Below, one piece after another: positions 1 through 9,660 of a DNA stretch of 64,000 nucleotides. Below the pieces are notes generated by a model, which worked only from the letters and a program-made list of their open reading frames with translations, did not search any database and was not told the origin of the DNA. The position numbers and the translations under genes were made by a program. Numbering within the stretch: the first letter of the stretch is position 1; the number at the start of each line of letters is the position of its first letter. Source of the DNA: CAYWNA01 sp964459305 (GTDB taxonomy: Bacteria; Planctomycetota; Planctomycetia; Pirellulales; Pirellulaceae); contig CAYWNA010000024.1 in assembly GCA_964459305.1 (NCBI GenBank), positions 18,833 to 82,832 on the forward strand. Direction: 5' to 3'.

Positions 1-1635
1 GGCGAGTTCCTGAGGAGGCTCAACTTCGACCAGGTGCACGACAACTATCCCACCGTGACCGACGACGGTCGTATTCTCTTTACTCGCTGGGAATACAACG
101 ACCGGGGCCAGGTCTATCCCCAACCGCTGCTTCAAATGAATCCGGATGGGACGAACCAGGCGGAGTTCTATGGCGTTAACTCATGGTTTCCGACGACGAT
201 CCTTCACGCCCGCGGCGTCCCTGGCACGCAGAAAGCGTTGGCGATTGCCACCGGGCACCACTCGCGGCAGACCGGCAAGCTGATCCTGATCGACCCGTCC
301 AAAGGCCGACAGGAAAATGCCGGCGTGCAACTCGTGGCGCCGGTGCGGGAGACGCCGGCCGTGAAGATCGACGCCTTTGGCCAAGGCGGCGAACTGTTCC
401 AGTATCCGTATCCGTTGAGCGAGACCGAATATCTGGTCACCTATCACCCGGTCGGCTGGCAGTGGAAGGCCGGATCGCTGGGGCCGCGCTTCGGCATCTA
501 CTTCATGACGATCGATGGCCGGCGCGAGCTGTTGGCGTCGGATCCCAGGTTGCCCTGCGGTCAACCGGTTCCGCTACGGGCGCGCGAGGCCTATCATTCG
601 CGCCCGAGCCTCGTAGACTATCGCCAGACACATGGCACCTGTTACGTGCAGGACGTTCATGCCGGGCCCGGCTTGACGGGTGTGCCGCGTGGCACCATCA
701 AAACACTTCGGGTCGTCGCGCTGGACTTTCGTGCGGCCGGTATCGGTTCGAACGGAAACGGCGGACCGGGCGGCGGCGCCCTGGTCAGTACGCCCGTGGC
801 TATCGGAAATGGGGCATGGGATCCAAAGATCGTCCTCGGCGATGCGACGGTCGAGGAGGACGGCTCGGCATTCTTCAGCCTGCCGGCGCGCATGCCCGTC
901 TATTTTCAGTTGCTCGACGAGAAGGGCCGCCTGGTGCAAACGATGCGCAGTTGGACAACGATCCAGCCAGGCGAAGATGCATCGTGCGTCGGATGCCACG
1001 AGCACAAAAACAGCACGCCCGTCGCTGATCTGCCACTCAAGACAGCGCTGCATTCCGGTCCGGAGAAACTGAAACCGTTTTATGGCGAGCCGCATGGCTT
1101 CAGTTTTCCACAAGTCATCCAACCGATCCTCGACCGTCACTGCGTCCGCTGCCACAACGGCGAAGACGATACGCCTTACGACTTGACGGACCGCGAAATC
1201 AAAGACCCTCGGGCCAAACGTCGGTGGAGCAGCGCGTATCTGGCACTGACTCACTCGCGTCCCAATGATGCGTCGAAGAATTCCGACTGGCGAGGCAATG
1301 CCGACCATTCCATGGTTAACTGGGTCAGCGCCCAATCGGCGCCGCCCATGCTACCGCCGTATTCGGCCGGTTCGTGCCGCAGCAGGCTGATCGAGCTTCT
1401 TGATTCCGGCCATGAGGATGTGAAGCTGTCGCGAGAAGAGTCCGAAAAGATCGCCGCCTGGATCGATCTAGGTGTGCCCTACTGCGCAGATTACACAGAA
1501 GCGAACACCTGGACTCCGGCAGAAATCGAGAAGTACAAAAGGTACTACGCCAAACGCACGCAACTGGCGGCCGAGGATCAAGCGAACATCGCAGCCTGGC
1601 TTCGGCAGCTGTCCCGTGAAAGTGCAAACCGGTAA
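1..1635 (+). CDS. HzsA-like (hydrazine synthase alpha-type) multihaem protein, 5' end cut by window edge
   Basis: The reading frame is open from base 1, so the N-terminus lies outside the window; 544 residues are visible. Two c-type haem motifs are seen, CVGCH at visible residue 329 and CVRCH at residue 381. The N-terminal half reads like a beta-propeller (segments such as YPTVTDDGRILFTRW resemble PD40/TolB blades). This combination is typical of planctomycete proteins annotated as hydrazine synthase alpha-subunit related. These are common in planctomycetes that do no anammox, so I infer a periplasmic electron-transfer or oxidoreductase role rather than hydrazine synthesis. The gene is followed by a 700-bp gap. 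Family call fairly sure; function unknown. Confidence 0.8.
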   Translation, partial: GEFLRRLNFDQVHDNYPTVTDDGRILFTRWEYNDRGQVYPQPLLQMNPDGTNQAEFYGVNSWFPTTILHARGVPGTQKALAIATGHHSRQTGKLILIDPSKGRQENAGVQLVAPVRETPAVKIDAFGQGGELFQYPYPLSETEYLVTYHPVGWQWKAGSLGPRFGIYFMTIDGRRELLASDPRLPCGQPVPLRAREAYHSRPSLVDYRQTHGTCYVQDVHAGPGLTGVPRGTIKTLRVVALDFRAAGIGSNGNGGPGGGALVSTPVAIGNGAWDPKIVLGDATVEEDGSAFFSLPARMPVYFQLLDEKGRLVQTMRSWTTIQPGEDASCVGCHEHKNSTPVADLPLKTALHSGPEKLKPFYGEPHGFSFPQVIQPILDRHCVRCHNGEDDTPYDLTDREIKDPRAKRRWSSAYLALTHSRPNDASKNSDWRGNADHSMVNWVSAQSAPPMLPPYSAGSCRSRLIELLDSGHEDVKLSREESEKIAAWIDLGVPYCADYTEANTWTPAEIEKYKRYYAKRTQLAAEDQANIAAWLRQLSRESANR

Positions 1636-2348
1636 GGAAGTAGACTTTCGATTCATCTTAGCCGAACTGGCCAGACTTTGGCCGATTGACATGCGAAGAA
1701 CCAAACTCTGGCGAGTTCGGCTTACGTCGAGTCAATCCCGGTGTTGTTTCGACAGCGATCCTGAACGAGGTGAGCGATATGAGCCTTCCATCTCTCTGCC
1801 GTCCCGACAGGCGATTTGTCAGGCGTACGTTGAACTTTTACGCAACTATTACATTCGAAAGAATGGCGGGTAGCGATCCGGGATGCCGTGCTCGCAGAAT
1901 GGGCGGATGGGCCGGCGGAAGCGGAGAATTGGGGTGGTAACGCTTAGGCAAACGCACGAAAACAGCGTACTTGTAACACGAAATGCCATTCCGCCTGGAG
2001 CGATCCGGCAGACTGTCCTACGCTCTGAACGCTAGCATATCCATTCGGTTTACTTGCCCTATTGCCCCTCAAAGGGCTCGGCGGTTCCAACATTGATGTT
2101 GACCTCATGCGACAAAGCGACGGGAAATCGTTGGATTCCGACGTTTACGGGCTCGTTAAGCATGTCGTCATCGCCTATGATGTGTCCTGCAGAATAGGCG
2201 GGGGCATGGATCGAGCAAATGCTCCTTCCTGGTCAAACTGCGGCTGTTGAGAATCCACATCTGCGGATCTTCTTTTCACATCCGAGGTTTGAGCGGCGCC
2301 CTCCTATTGTCTGACGACACCGAGCGACTTTCCAGCATGGAGCTCTCT
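1636..2348. other. Gene-free interval of about 710 bp
   Basis: I see no convincing gene here. It holds a degenerate copy of the dispersed palindrome (1658-1724) and some short open frames lacking a ribosome binding site or recognisable family. The frame of the next gene stays open upstream of its chosen start but has no plausible earlier start signal. Confidence 0.5.
1658..1724. repeat. Dispersed palindrome, degenerate core copy
   Basis: The left arm begins TTAGCCGAACTGGCCAGA and the right arm ends TCTGGCGAGTTCGGCTTA, the same stem as in the copies near 15.5, 44.2, 50.0 and 61.6 kb but with more mismatches. The outer TATACC...GGTATA arms are not recognisable, although GTCAATCCCGG at 1731 recalls the flank of the complete copies. 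It lies 22 bp after the stop codon of the HzsA-like gene. Confidence 0.75.
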
Positions 2349-3827
2349 ATGAGTCACGGTTCACTGCCGACGATCATTCAAGGCGGAATGGGTGCAGGTG
2401 TGTCCGGATGGCGACTGGCGCGTGCCGTTTCCACAAATGGCCAACTGGGCGTCGTGTCTGGAACCGCCCTGGATGTGATCCTGACCAGACGACTTCAACT
2501 CGGAGACCCCGGCGGCCATGTGCGACGGGCACTCGATCATTTTCCCATCCGCGATGCGGCCCAGGGAATCCTCGACCGATATTTCATTGACGGCGGCAAG
2601 GCGGCCGACAAGCCCTTCCGATCCAAACCGATGCCGGTCGACAAGCCCAGCCTGCACTTGGAGGAGTTGCTCGTGGTAGGCAACTTCGTCGAGGTGTTCC
2701 TCGCCAAGGAAGGCCACGACGAGCCGGTGGGAATCAACTATTTGGAGAAGATCCAGGTTCCGACACTGCCGTCGTTGTACGGGGCAATGCTCGCCGGTGT
2801 GGATTGGGTGTTAATGGGCGCAGGCATCCCCAGAACGATACCGGGTATCATGGAGAGCCTCGCCGAGGGCCAACCCGTCGAACTCGATATCTACGTGGTG
2901 GGCGCGGACCGCAGTGAGAACCATGGCACGCGTTTCGATCCGCAGACGTTTTTCGGAGGCAGCGCGCCCAAACTCTCGCTTCCTAAGTTCATCGCGATCA
3001 TTTCGTCTGCTACGCTCGGCACCATGCTAGTGAGGCGGTCGACCGGCCAAGTCGACGGGTTTGTGATCGAAGGCCCAACCGCCGGCGGTCACAACGCACC
3101 GCCCCGTGGGCAGATGCAATTGAACGACGACGGTGAGCCCATCTACGGCGATCGTGATGTGCCCGATCTAGCAGCGATCCGGGCGTTGGGACTTCCGTTT
3201 TGGCTCGCTGGATCCTGTGCGGAACCCGAACGCGTGAACGAAGCGATTCGCTCCGGGGCGGCGGGCGTCCAAGTGGGCACCGCCTTCGCCTACTGCGAAG
3301 AGTCCGACTTGGATCCATATCTGAAGGACCAGGTACTGTTGGCAAGTCGCGAAGGCATGGCCAAGGTATTCACGGATCCGCTTGTCTCTCCCACAGGTTT
3401 TCCGTTCAAGGTAGTGCAGTTAGAAGGCACTTTCTCGGATGACGCGGCCTGTGGACAGCGAACGCGCGTCTGCGATCTAGGCTATCTCCGCCACGCGTAC
3501 AAGAAAGAGGATGGCACGTTGGGATGGCGGTGTCCGGCCGAACCGGTCGCGGATTACCTGAGAAAAGGCGGCGACGAAGAGGACACTCACGGCCGCAAGT
3601 GCATCTGCAACGCGCTGATGGCGAACATCGGCTTCGCGCAACTCCAGAAGGACGGCCAGAAAGAAATGGCCCTGGTCACGTCTGGTAACGACGTCGAAAC
3701 GGTCGCGCGATTCATCAAGGACGGCGGGCTGTCCTACAACGCAAGCGACGTCATCGATTACCTGCTGGCCGGTGTGGAGGCGAAGATCGACGCTGAGAAC
3801 GCACCATGCCTGGCATCGACGGGCTGA
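2349..3827 (+). CDS. Nitronate monooxygenase / FabK-like FMN-dependent TIM-barrel enzyme
   Basis: A 492-aa protein. IIQGGMGAGVSGWRLARAV near the N-terminus and the later segments EGPTAGGHNAPP, WLAGSCAEPERV and AAGVQVGTAFAYCEES are typical of the 2-nitropropane dioxygenase (NMO) family, which binds FMN and oxidises alkyl nitronates or, in FabK relatives, reduces enoyl-ACP. It is longer than the usual ~320-380 aa and has a Cys-containing C-terminal extension. The ATG at 2349 is chosen because GGAG lies at 2339-2342, about 6 bp upstream; the open frame reaches 2247 but looks non-coding there. The next gene starts 4 bp after the stop, so the two are probably co-transcribed. Substrate unknown. Confidence 0.85.
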   Translation: MSHGSLPTIIQGGMGAGVSGWRLARAVSTNGQLGVVSGTALDVILTRRLQLGDPGGHVRRALDHFPIRDAAQGILDRYFIDGGKAADKPFRSKPMPVDKPSLHLEELLVVGNFVEVFLAKEGHDEPVGINYLEKIQVPTLPSLYGAMLAGVDWVLMGAGIPRTIPGIMESLAEGQPVELDIYVVGADRSENHGTRFDPQTFFGGSAPKLSLPKFIAIISSATLGTMLVRRSTGQVDGFVIEGPTAGGHNAPPRGQMQLNDDGEPIYGDRDVPDLAAIRALGLPFWLAGSCAEPERVNEAIRSGAAGVQVGTAFAYCEESDLDPYLKDQVLLASREGMAKVFTDPLVSPTGFPFKVVQLEGTFSDDAACGQRTRVCDLGYLRHAYKKEDGTLGWRCPAEPVADYLRKGGDEEDTHGRKCICNALMANIGFAQLQKDGQKEMALVTSGNDVETVARFIKDGGLSYNASDVIDYLLAGVEAKIDAENAPCLASTG

Positions 3828-3831
3828 CAGG

Positions 3832-5115
3832 ATGGCGCTCGTCAAACCGCCCACGACAATGACGCTCTGGAATACCGCCTCAGCCACCACTGCACTGCTG
3901 GTCTTGTGCTCGCTCACCCATGTCGCGATGGGCGAAGAACTCGCGGCGACTGCCGAGCGAATTCACCGAGATGCCGTCACGATCGACACGCACGTGGATA
4001 TTGAGGGCGCCCGATACGCAACCGAGCAGTTCGATCCGGGAATCGACCATCCCGGCCTGAAGTGCGACTTGGTGAAGATGACGCGGGGCGGCGTGGACGG
4101 TGTGTTTCTGGCCGTGTGGGTAGGGCAAGGGAAACGCGACGCCAAAGGATACAAGCGGGCCTACGATACCGCGATTGCAAGCTTCGATGCGATTCACCGC
4201 CTAGCCGAAACCATGTATCCGGATCGCTGCGAACTGGCGATGTCGGCCGATGATGTCGAGCGTATCGTGGGAACCGGCAAACGGGCGATGATGATCGGCA
4301 TCGAAAACGGTTATCCCATCGGCGACGACCTGTCGAACGTCGAGAGGTTCTACGATCTTGGGGCACGCTACATAACACTCAGCCACAACGGTCACAACCA
4401 GATATGCGACTCCTGCAATCCCAGCACGCGACTGGATGACCAAGAGAGCGAACATGACGGGCTCAGCCCGTTCGGCCGACAGGTGGTGGCCGAAATGAAT
4501 CGGCTGGGCATGATGGCGGACGTCTCCCACATATCACCGAAAGCATTCTGGGATTTGCTTGACGTATCTCGTGCGCCGTTGATCGCTTCGCACTCAGGCT
4601 GCCGCGAGCTGACCGACGATCCCCGAAACCTGGACGATCGGCAGCTCGAAGCGCTGGCGAAAAACGGCGGAGTCATTCAGATTGTGGCGTATCCCGGGTT
4701 TCTCAAGGCCCCTTCGCCGCAACGACGCCGCGCCATCAGCGAACTGGCGACGGAAACCGGCATTACCATGGGCCAATTCGGCCCCAAGTTCAGCAAAGCC
4801 ACGAGCCAACAGCGCAAACAGTATCGTGCCGGAGAAAAGGAAGTCGATGGGCTGTACCCACCGGCCAATCTCACAGACTACATCGATCATATCGGGCACG
4901 CCGTGGAGGTTGCCGGCATCGATCATGTGGGGATCGGCACCGACTTCGATGGCGGCGGCGGCATACAGGGCTTCAACGACCATTCCGAGGCACGGAACGT
5001 TACGATCGAACTGCTGCGGCGCGGCTATTCCGAGATGGCAGTCAAGAAAATCTGGGGCCGCAACATCCTGCGAGTGTGGCGGGACGTAGAACAGGTGGCA
5101 ACGCAGTTGCAGTGA
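3832..5115 (+). CDS. Membrane dipeptidase, peptidase family M19 (renal dipeptidase)
   Basis: A 427-aa zinc dipeptidase with a probable Sec signal peptide (hydrophobic stretch about residues 12-33; cleavage near AMG-EE). The family metal ligands are visible: H54 and D56 in IDTHVD, bridging E158 in MIGIENG, the ISHSG-like ASHSGCREL, and DHVGIGTDFDGGGG near the C-terminus. M19 enzymes hydrolyse dipeptides, including D-amino-acid-containing ones. The start lies 4 bp after the NMO gene; an internal ATG at 3859 would give a more compact signal peptide and is a fair alternative. The downstream gene follows after 5 bp, so this is the middle gene of a three-gene run. Confidence 0.92.
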   Translation: MALVKPPTTMTLWNTASATTALLVLCSLTHVAMGEELAATAERIHRDAVTIDTHVDIEGARYATEQFDPGIDHPGLKCDLVKMTRGGVDGVFLAVWVGQGKRDAKGYKRAYDTAIASFDAIHRLAETMYPDRCELAMSADDVERIVGTGKRAMMIGIENGYPIGDDLSNVERFYDLGARYITLSHNGHNQICDSCNPSTRLDDQESEHDGLSPFGRQVVAEMNRLGMMADVSHISPKAFWDLLDVSRAPLIASHSGCRELTDDPRNLDDRQLEALAKNGGVIQIVAYPGFLKAPSPQRRRAISELATETGITMGQFGPKFSKATSQQRKQYRAGEKEVDGLYPPANLTDYIDHIGHAVEVAGIDHVGIGTDFDGGGGIQGFNDHSEARNVTIELLRRGYSEMAVKKIWGRNILRVWRDVEQVATQLQ

Positions 5116-5120
5116 TAGAG

Positions 5121-8100
5121 ATGTCAGAGAAGCCATTTGAGAGACAGGTGCTCATTCATCTCCTCGGTGTAGCAGTCGTTGGAACGGTGTCCTCTTTCTG
5201 CGCGGTGGCGGTGACAGCAGCGGAGTCGACGGAATTGGCGCCGTTGCCGGACCTGCATCTTCGGCTGGATGCCGAGGGCGTGGTTGTCGTTGCTCCCGGA
5301 GGCGAAGAGTATCAGGCCGTCGCGCGGACGTTGGCCGAAGGCATTCAGGAACACGCCAGCCAGGCACCGCGGATCGTTAACGACTCGACAGCGCCTGCGG
5401 AGCTCGGGCCGGGCCCGATCCTTGTCCTGGGAAACCTCCTGGATTCCCGCGTGGCCCGCCAACTCTACTTGCACGGCTACGACTTCACGGATTACTCGTG
5501 GCCTAGCCCGGACGGACATGTCGTGAGGACAATCCGCGATCCGTTTGGAACCGGGGCGCATGTGATCTTGCTCGGTGGAAGCGATGTTGCGGGCGTCGCT
5601 GAGGCGGCCAAGACGCTGTTGGCAATCGTCGCGAAACACGGGCCGACGTTGGGGTACGCAAACCGAGTGAGGCTTGGACGGTGGGCCGACGAGATCCGCA
5701 GTTATTCGGAAGAGCTTCTCGCGGACGACGATGCGGTTTGGCTCCGCTCGGGCGTGTCGGGAAGCTGGGACTATCAGATCCAGATCGCCCGCGCTGGGAT
5801 CGGCTACTTGCGAACGGGCGATGAAGCCTACTTGCCGGTATTCGATCGCGAACTGCGATACTGGTTCGACCACGACGTGTATCACCCCAAGGGCGACGCG
5901 CCGCAGATGCTGCATGGGTTCTTGAACACGATTCTGATCGTGTGGGACTTGATCCGAGATCACCCTTACTTCGATGAGGAAAAGCGCAACCGGTTCGATC
6001 GCGATTTCCTGTACGTGTTTCGTTCCCGCGAAGGGCCGGGACGCATCGACGGCGCGAGCAAGAGGACCATCATCCGCGACAACCATGGTACGCGCACGGC
6101 GCTGGATGCCGTATTCGGCGGGCGCTATTTCCTTCGCCGCTTTGGTTTGCCCGACGGCCGGCGATGGCTGGAAATCGCCGATCGCTACTTCGCCGTGCAG
6201 ATGGCATCTTCCAAACCCGTGGAGGACTCTTGGGGGCATCAGTGGGCGGCCTCGCTTTACAACACGGTGGTCTACGCCATGGCAACTGGCCAGCATGAAC
6301 ACTTCCGTTCGGATTTATTCAAGCTTGCCGCCGACCGGGCACTGATCGCGCATGATGCGGGCGAGGGGCCGGTTGGCTATCTCGCAGCCTGCGCGGTCGC
6401 GGCAGATGACGCTGGCTACTTGAGCGGCTGGCAAGGCGGCGAAGAACAGGGCAAGCATTGTGCCGCGATGCGAGGGAACGGCGACGAGTACCTGCGGAGT
6501 TTTTGCACGGGCTTGCTCCCCAAGAACCGTGAGGATCTGCTGGGGATCGCCATCGCGCCGGTCGACCGACTCTGGTACGACACCATCGACGGTGCGGGAT
6601 TCAATCCAGGTGGCTTGTTTGTTGTGACGCCAGAACGCGAGGAGTGCTTCGACAAGATATCCATTCGCGAAGGCTGGCAGCGAGACGATTACTACTTGCT
6701 TTTCGACGGGATATCGGGCGGCCACCATTCCTACCAGGACGGCAATTGCATTGTCCGATTTTGCGAGGGCGGTCCGTCGTGGATCGCGCCGCAACACAGC
6801 ACCAGCGCCTCGGCCACCGTGCGAAGTCAGAACGGCGTATTCGTAGCATTCGACGGCGCAGGGCCCGGCCAACTTCACCGCTACGCCCGGCGCCTGTACG
6901 CCGCGGAGAAGAGCGGCTATATGGCCGCCGCCGGCGCTCTGGAGGGCGTCGGGGAGGTCGACTGGCAGCGGCACATCCTGCGTAAATCCGGCAAGTGGAC
7001 GTTGATCATCGACCGGGCGATAGTGAGACGGCGCGGCGAGGTCCTCGCCGAACGGCATTGGCATCTGGCGGGCGACGTAGTCGCCGGCAACGACGGCCTC
7101 GTATGCACGCAGAACTGGCAAGGCCGGCCCCGCGTTCTGCACCTGCAAAGCGCGGGCGTGAAGCCCGAAGGCATGGCCGGAACGAACCATCGCGTCGAGA
7201 CCGTCCGCGCCGAGGCGACTCCGGATCATCCCTTGGAGTTGGCCACACTGTTGTATGTGAACGCCGATCCTACGACGATTGAATTCACTCTGACGAAGAC
7301 CGAGGCGGGCTGGCGTGTCGATGGACGGAACGGGGCGGAATTCATCAGCGCCGATTCCGCGCGTGACGATGGAATGGTCGTGCTTTCCAGTGACATGACC
7401 GTAGTGATCGGCGGAGATGCGACACCGCCCGCCCCTTCCTACGCCGAGGCACTGACGGTCAGGCCCGTTCTGCAGCGTGAGACCCTGCCGCTGCGCCCGG
7501 CGACCACCGCGACAGCCCTTCCCTGGAAATCGTTTGCGGTGAGCGAGGAGCCCGTCACGGCGGTTGCCCTTGCCGAGGGCGGCCGACTGGCGGCGGGGGA
7601 TGCTGCGGGCAAAGTCGTGTTATTCGCTTCTGAAGGCGGGAAGCTGGCCGAAATGAAACTCGACAGCCGGATCCTCTCGCTGCACTTTGTGGGCGACGAT
7701 CTGCTGGCCGGCGAGGACCGTAGCTGTCTGACGCGTCTGTCGCCTGATGGCACGGAGCGCTGGCGCGTGGAGATGCCATATCGCCCTATGGCTTGGCCCT
7801 ACTGGAGCGAACAGCAGAGCCGGGTCCGCGAGATCACGTCTGCCGACATTAACGACGACGGGAAAGAAGAGATTCTGATCAGCAACGCCGACCGCCGCGT
7901 CTATGCCTTTACGGGCGAAGGCAAGCAGTTGTGGGAGGCGTCCGTGCAATGGGGCGTGTACACGGCGATGACCGTGGGACGCCATCAAGGCAAGTTCGCT
8001 CTGTTTGGCGGCGCTTCTCAGCCGGCGATGCACGGATGGTGCATCGTCTACGGTGGTGAGGGGCGACTGAAGACGCATTTCCTCAGGCCGGATCTGATCT

Positions 8101-8630
8101 CTTGGTCCATTCCCTGCCAATTCCGCGACATGCGTCTGGCCGACGTCGATGGAGACGGACGAGCCGAGGTGATCAACGCCGTGGACACGAACTGCCGTCA
8201 GCTTGTGGTCTACCAACGTGATGGTAAGGTTCGGTGGGACGCTGACGTGGCCGGTGCAGCCTTGGCAGTTGCGGTCCGCCATGCCGATGACGCCGCCACC
8301 GTTTATTGCAGTTCCGCATCCGGCTACATTTCGGCCTTTGATGGAAAAACCGGCAGACGGCATTGGGCGTGTTTCGTTGGAGAACCAGCGAAGCTCATTG
8401 CCCCCAGCGGCCGGGGCACAGTCGTCGCGGTCGCGCCGTCAGGCAAAGTCTATCTCCTCAGCAACGTAGGAGAACTCATTGGGTGTCACGATCTTCACAG
8501 CGAAGCGACGGGACTGCTGCGCCCGGGCGACCACCGTGGTAGCAGTGCTATTCTGCTGGGAACCCACGATGGCCGTCTGCTGTTCCTCGCGGAAACACAG
8601 TCGTCAACGCAACAGATCAATCGTCGTTAG
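5121..8630 (+). CDS. Large secreted heparinase-like / alpha-glucuronidase-N / beta-propeller fusion
   Basis: A 1169-aa protein with a signal peptide (about residues 8-34, ending VTAAES). Residues ~45-190 resemble the N-terminal accessory domain of alpha-glucuronidase-type glycoside hydrolases (ILVLGNLLDSR, LLGGSD). Residues ~200-480 look like the alpha/alpha-toroid of polysaccharide lyases, and ~500-780 like the heparinase II/III beta-sandwich (GHHSYQDGNCIVRF). The last ~370 residues are propeller blades with VCBS-type Asp motifs (ADINDDGKEEILISNADRR, ADVDGDGRAEVINAVD). I infer an exported polysaccharide-binding or -degrading protein. ATG at 5121 is preferred; a GTG at 5112 overlapping the dipeptidase stop is an alternative. 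Its 3' end overlaps the convergent MBL gene by 27 bp. Confidence 0.7.
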   Translation: MSEKPFERQVLIHLLGVAVVGTVSSFCAVAVTAAESTELAPLPDLHLRLDAEGVVVVAPGGEEYQAVARTLAEGIQEHASQAPRIVNDSTAPAELGPGPILVLGNLLDSRVARQLYLHGYDFTDYSWPSPDGHVVRTIRDPFGTGAHVILLGGSDVAGVAEAAKTLLAIVAKHGPTLGYANRVRLGRWADEIRSYSEELLADDDAVWLRSGVSGSWDYQIQIARAGIGYLRTGDEAYLPVFDRELRYWFDHDVYHPKGDAPQMLHGFLNTILIVWDLIRDHPYFDEEKRNRFDRDFLYVFRSREGPGRIDGASKRTIIRDNHGTRTALDAVFGGRYFLRRFGLPDGRRWLEIADRYFAVQMASSKPVEDSWGHQWAASLYNTVVYAMATGQHEHFRSDLFKLAADRALIAHDAGEGPVGYLAACAVAADDAGYLSGWQGGEEQGKHCAAMRGNGDEYLRSFCTGLLPKNREDLLGIAIAPVDRLWYDTIDGAGFNPGGLFVVTPEREECFDKISIREGWQRDDYYLLFDGISGGHHSYQDGNCIVRFCEGGPSWIAPQHSTSASATVRSQNGVFVAFDGAGPGQLHRYARRLYAAEKSGYMAAAGALEGVGEVDWQRHILRKSGKWTLIIDRAIVRRRGEVLAERHWHLAGDVVAGNDGLVCTQNWQGRPRVLHLQSAGVKPEGMAGTNHRVETVRAEATPDHPLELATLLYVNADPTTIEFTLTKTEAGWRVDGRNGAEFISADSARDDGMVVLSSDMTVVIGGDATPPAPSYAEALTVRPVLQRETLPLRPATTATALPWKSFAVSEEPVTAVALAEGGRLAAGDAAGKVVLFASEGGKLAEMKLDSRILSLHFVGDDLLAGEDRSCLTRLSPDGTERWRVEMPYRPMAWPYWSEQQSRVREITSADINDDGKEEILISNADRRVYAFTGEGKQLWEASVQWGVYTAMTVGRHQGKFALFGGASQPAMHGWCIVYGGEGRLKTHFLRPDLISWSIPCQFRDMRLADVDGDGRAEVINAVDTNCRQLVVYQRDGKVRWDADVAGAALAVAVRHADDAATVYCSSASGYISAFDGKTGRRHWACFVGEPAKLIAPSGRGTVVAVAPSGKVYLLSNVGELIGCHDLHSEATGLLRPGDHRGSSAILLGTHDGRLLFLAETQSSTQQINRR

Positions 8631-9620
8631 CTCATCTGGGAAGAGCACTTCGCCGGAGAAGACCTCGCCCACCGCCTCGACAAAGGGCTTCCTTTTCTCC
8701 GGGCTGTTCGCGCCGCCATTGTGTGTGAGAATGACGCGGCGGACACCCGTCGCCTTGGCAATTTCGCGGACTTCGTCGGTACCCATGATGACATCGTAGT
8801 ATCGCTTCGCATTTCCCACCAACACGCAAGGAACCACCAGCGTATCGGCGCTCTGGGCCAGTTCCCTCAGCTCCGGGCAGTCGCCGCAATCGCCCGCAAA
8901 AACGATACTTCCTCGATCGGTGTCGAACCGGTAGGCGAGCGACACAAGCGTAGGCTCCAGGTGATGCACGCGCGCGGCCGTCACCGTCCAAACGGCCGTT
9001 TCCTCGACCTTTCCCGGGCCGACGTCATGCGTCTGGAAGGCGGGAGCCGGTCGAGGTGGGACGCCACCTCGGTTCTTGAAGATGTCGATACTCACGGGAG
9101 CCGCCACCCGCGAGTGCCAATCCGGAAAAAATGCTCCCTTCTCGCCTAATAACTGTTCGACGAATGATCGGGTGGGCGGTGGACCGTATACCTTGAGGGG
9201 CGGCTCCGTGCCGTCGCACAAATCCCACCGGACCAGTGCGAAGCAGGGGAAGTCGACGTTGTGGTCGAAGTGATGATGGGTAAGAAAGACATGGTTCACC
9301 TTCTTCGTCCCGATGCCCATCCGCGCCATCTTATACGTGGTGCCTGGGCCGCAGTCGACCATAAGAAACTCCGGTCCCACTTCGAGCAGGAACGCACTGC
9401 CGTGACGCGTCTGGTTGCCCGACCCTGATGGCGGCGGATATCCGCATCCCAACAGATGCAGGCGCAACCGCGGCCGCGTGCCTTTCGGATTGGCCGTCTT
9501 CTGCGGCCTTTCGGCGGGGGACGTTTCCTCTTCTTCCGCTGCCAAAGACCCTGCGCCAGTGCCCGACAATGCTGCCGCGATTGCAGCACTGGTAGCGAGG
9601 AATTCACGTCGTGTTTCCAT
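8604..9620 (-). CDS. Tat-exported MBL-fold (metallo-beta-lactamase) hydrolase
   Basis: A 338-aa protein beginning METRREFLATSAAIAAAL, a twin-arginine signal (RR at residues 4-5) followed by a hydrophobic run. The zinc motif THHHFDHN and later FAGDCGDCPEL and LTHNGG are typical of the RNase Z/arylsulfatase-like MBL branch. ATG at 9620 is chosen because AAGGAGC lies 6 bp upstream, although the frame opens to 9701. It probably acts on a small ester or phosphoester in the periplasm. It lies downstream of the FGE-like/PQQ and sulfatase genes on the same strand, so a link to sulfated-polysaccharide use is plausible but not shown. Confidence 0.88.
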   Translation of the reverse strand: METRREFLATSAAIAAALSGTGAGSLAAEEEETSPAERPQKTANPKGTRPRLRLHLLGCGYPPPSGSGNQTRHGSAFLLEVGPEFLMVDCGPGTTYKMARMGIGTKKVNHVFLTHHHFDHNVDFPCFALVRWDLCDGTEPPLKVYGPPPTRSFVEQLLGEKGAFFPDWHSRVAAPVSIDIFKNRGGVPPRPAPAFQTHDVGPGKVEETAVWTVTAARVHHLEPTLVSLAYRFDTDRGSIVFAGDCGDCPELRELAQSADTLVVPCVLVGNAKRYYDVIMGTDEVREIAKATGVRRVILTHNGGANSPEKRKPFVEAVGEVFSGEVLFPDELTTIDLLR

Positions 9621-9660
9621 CGGTTGCTCCTTACGCGGCCAAACCGCTATAGATGCTGGG

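Noticed and set aside
1..1635. Calling the organism an anammox bacterium because of the HzsA-like protein
   Set aside because: HzsA-related proteins are widespread in planctomycetes that do not oxidise ammonium; no other hydrazine synthase subunit gene is nearby.
2062..2250. 62-aa open frame before the NMO gene
   Set aside because: Non-ATG start, no ribosome binding site, no recognisable family; too short to support.
5124..6302. 392-aa minus-strand open frame opposite the heparinase-like gene
   Set aside because: It is the antisense shadow of a strongly supported gene with GC-rich codons; no family motif and no start signal.
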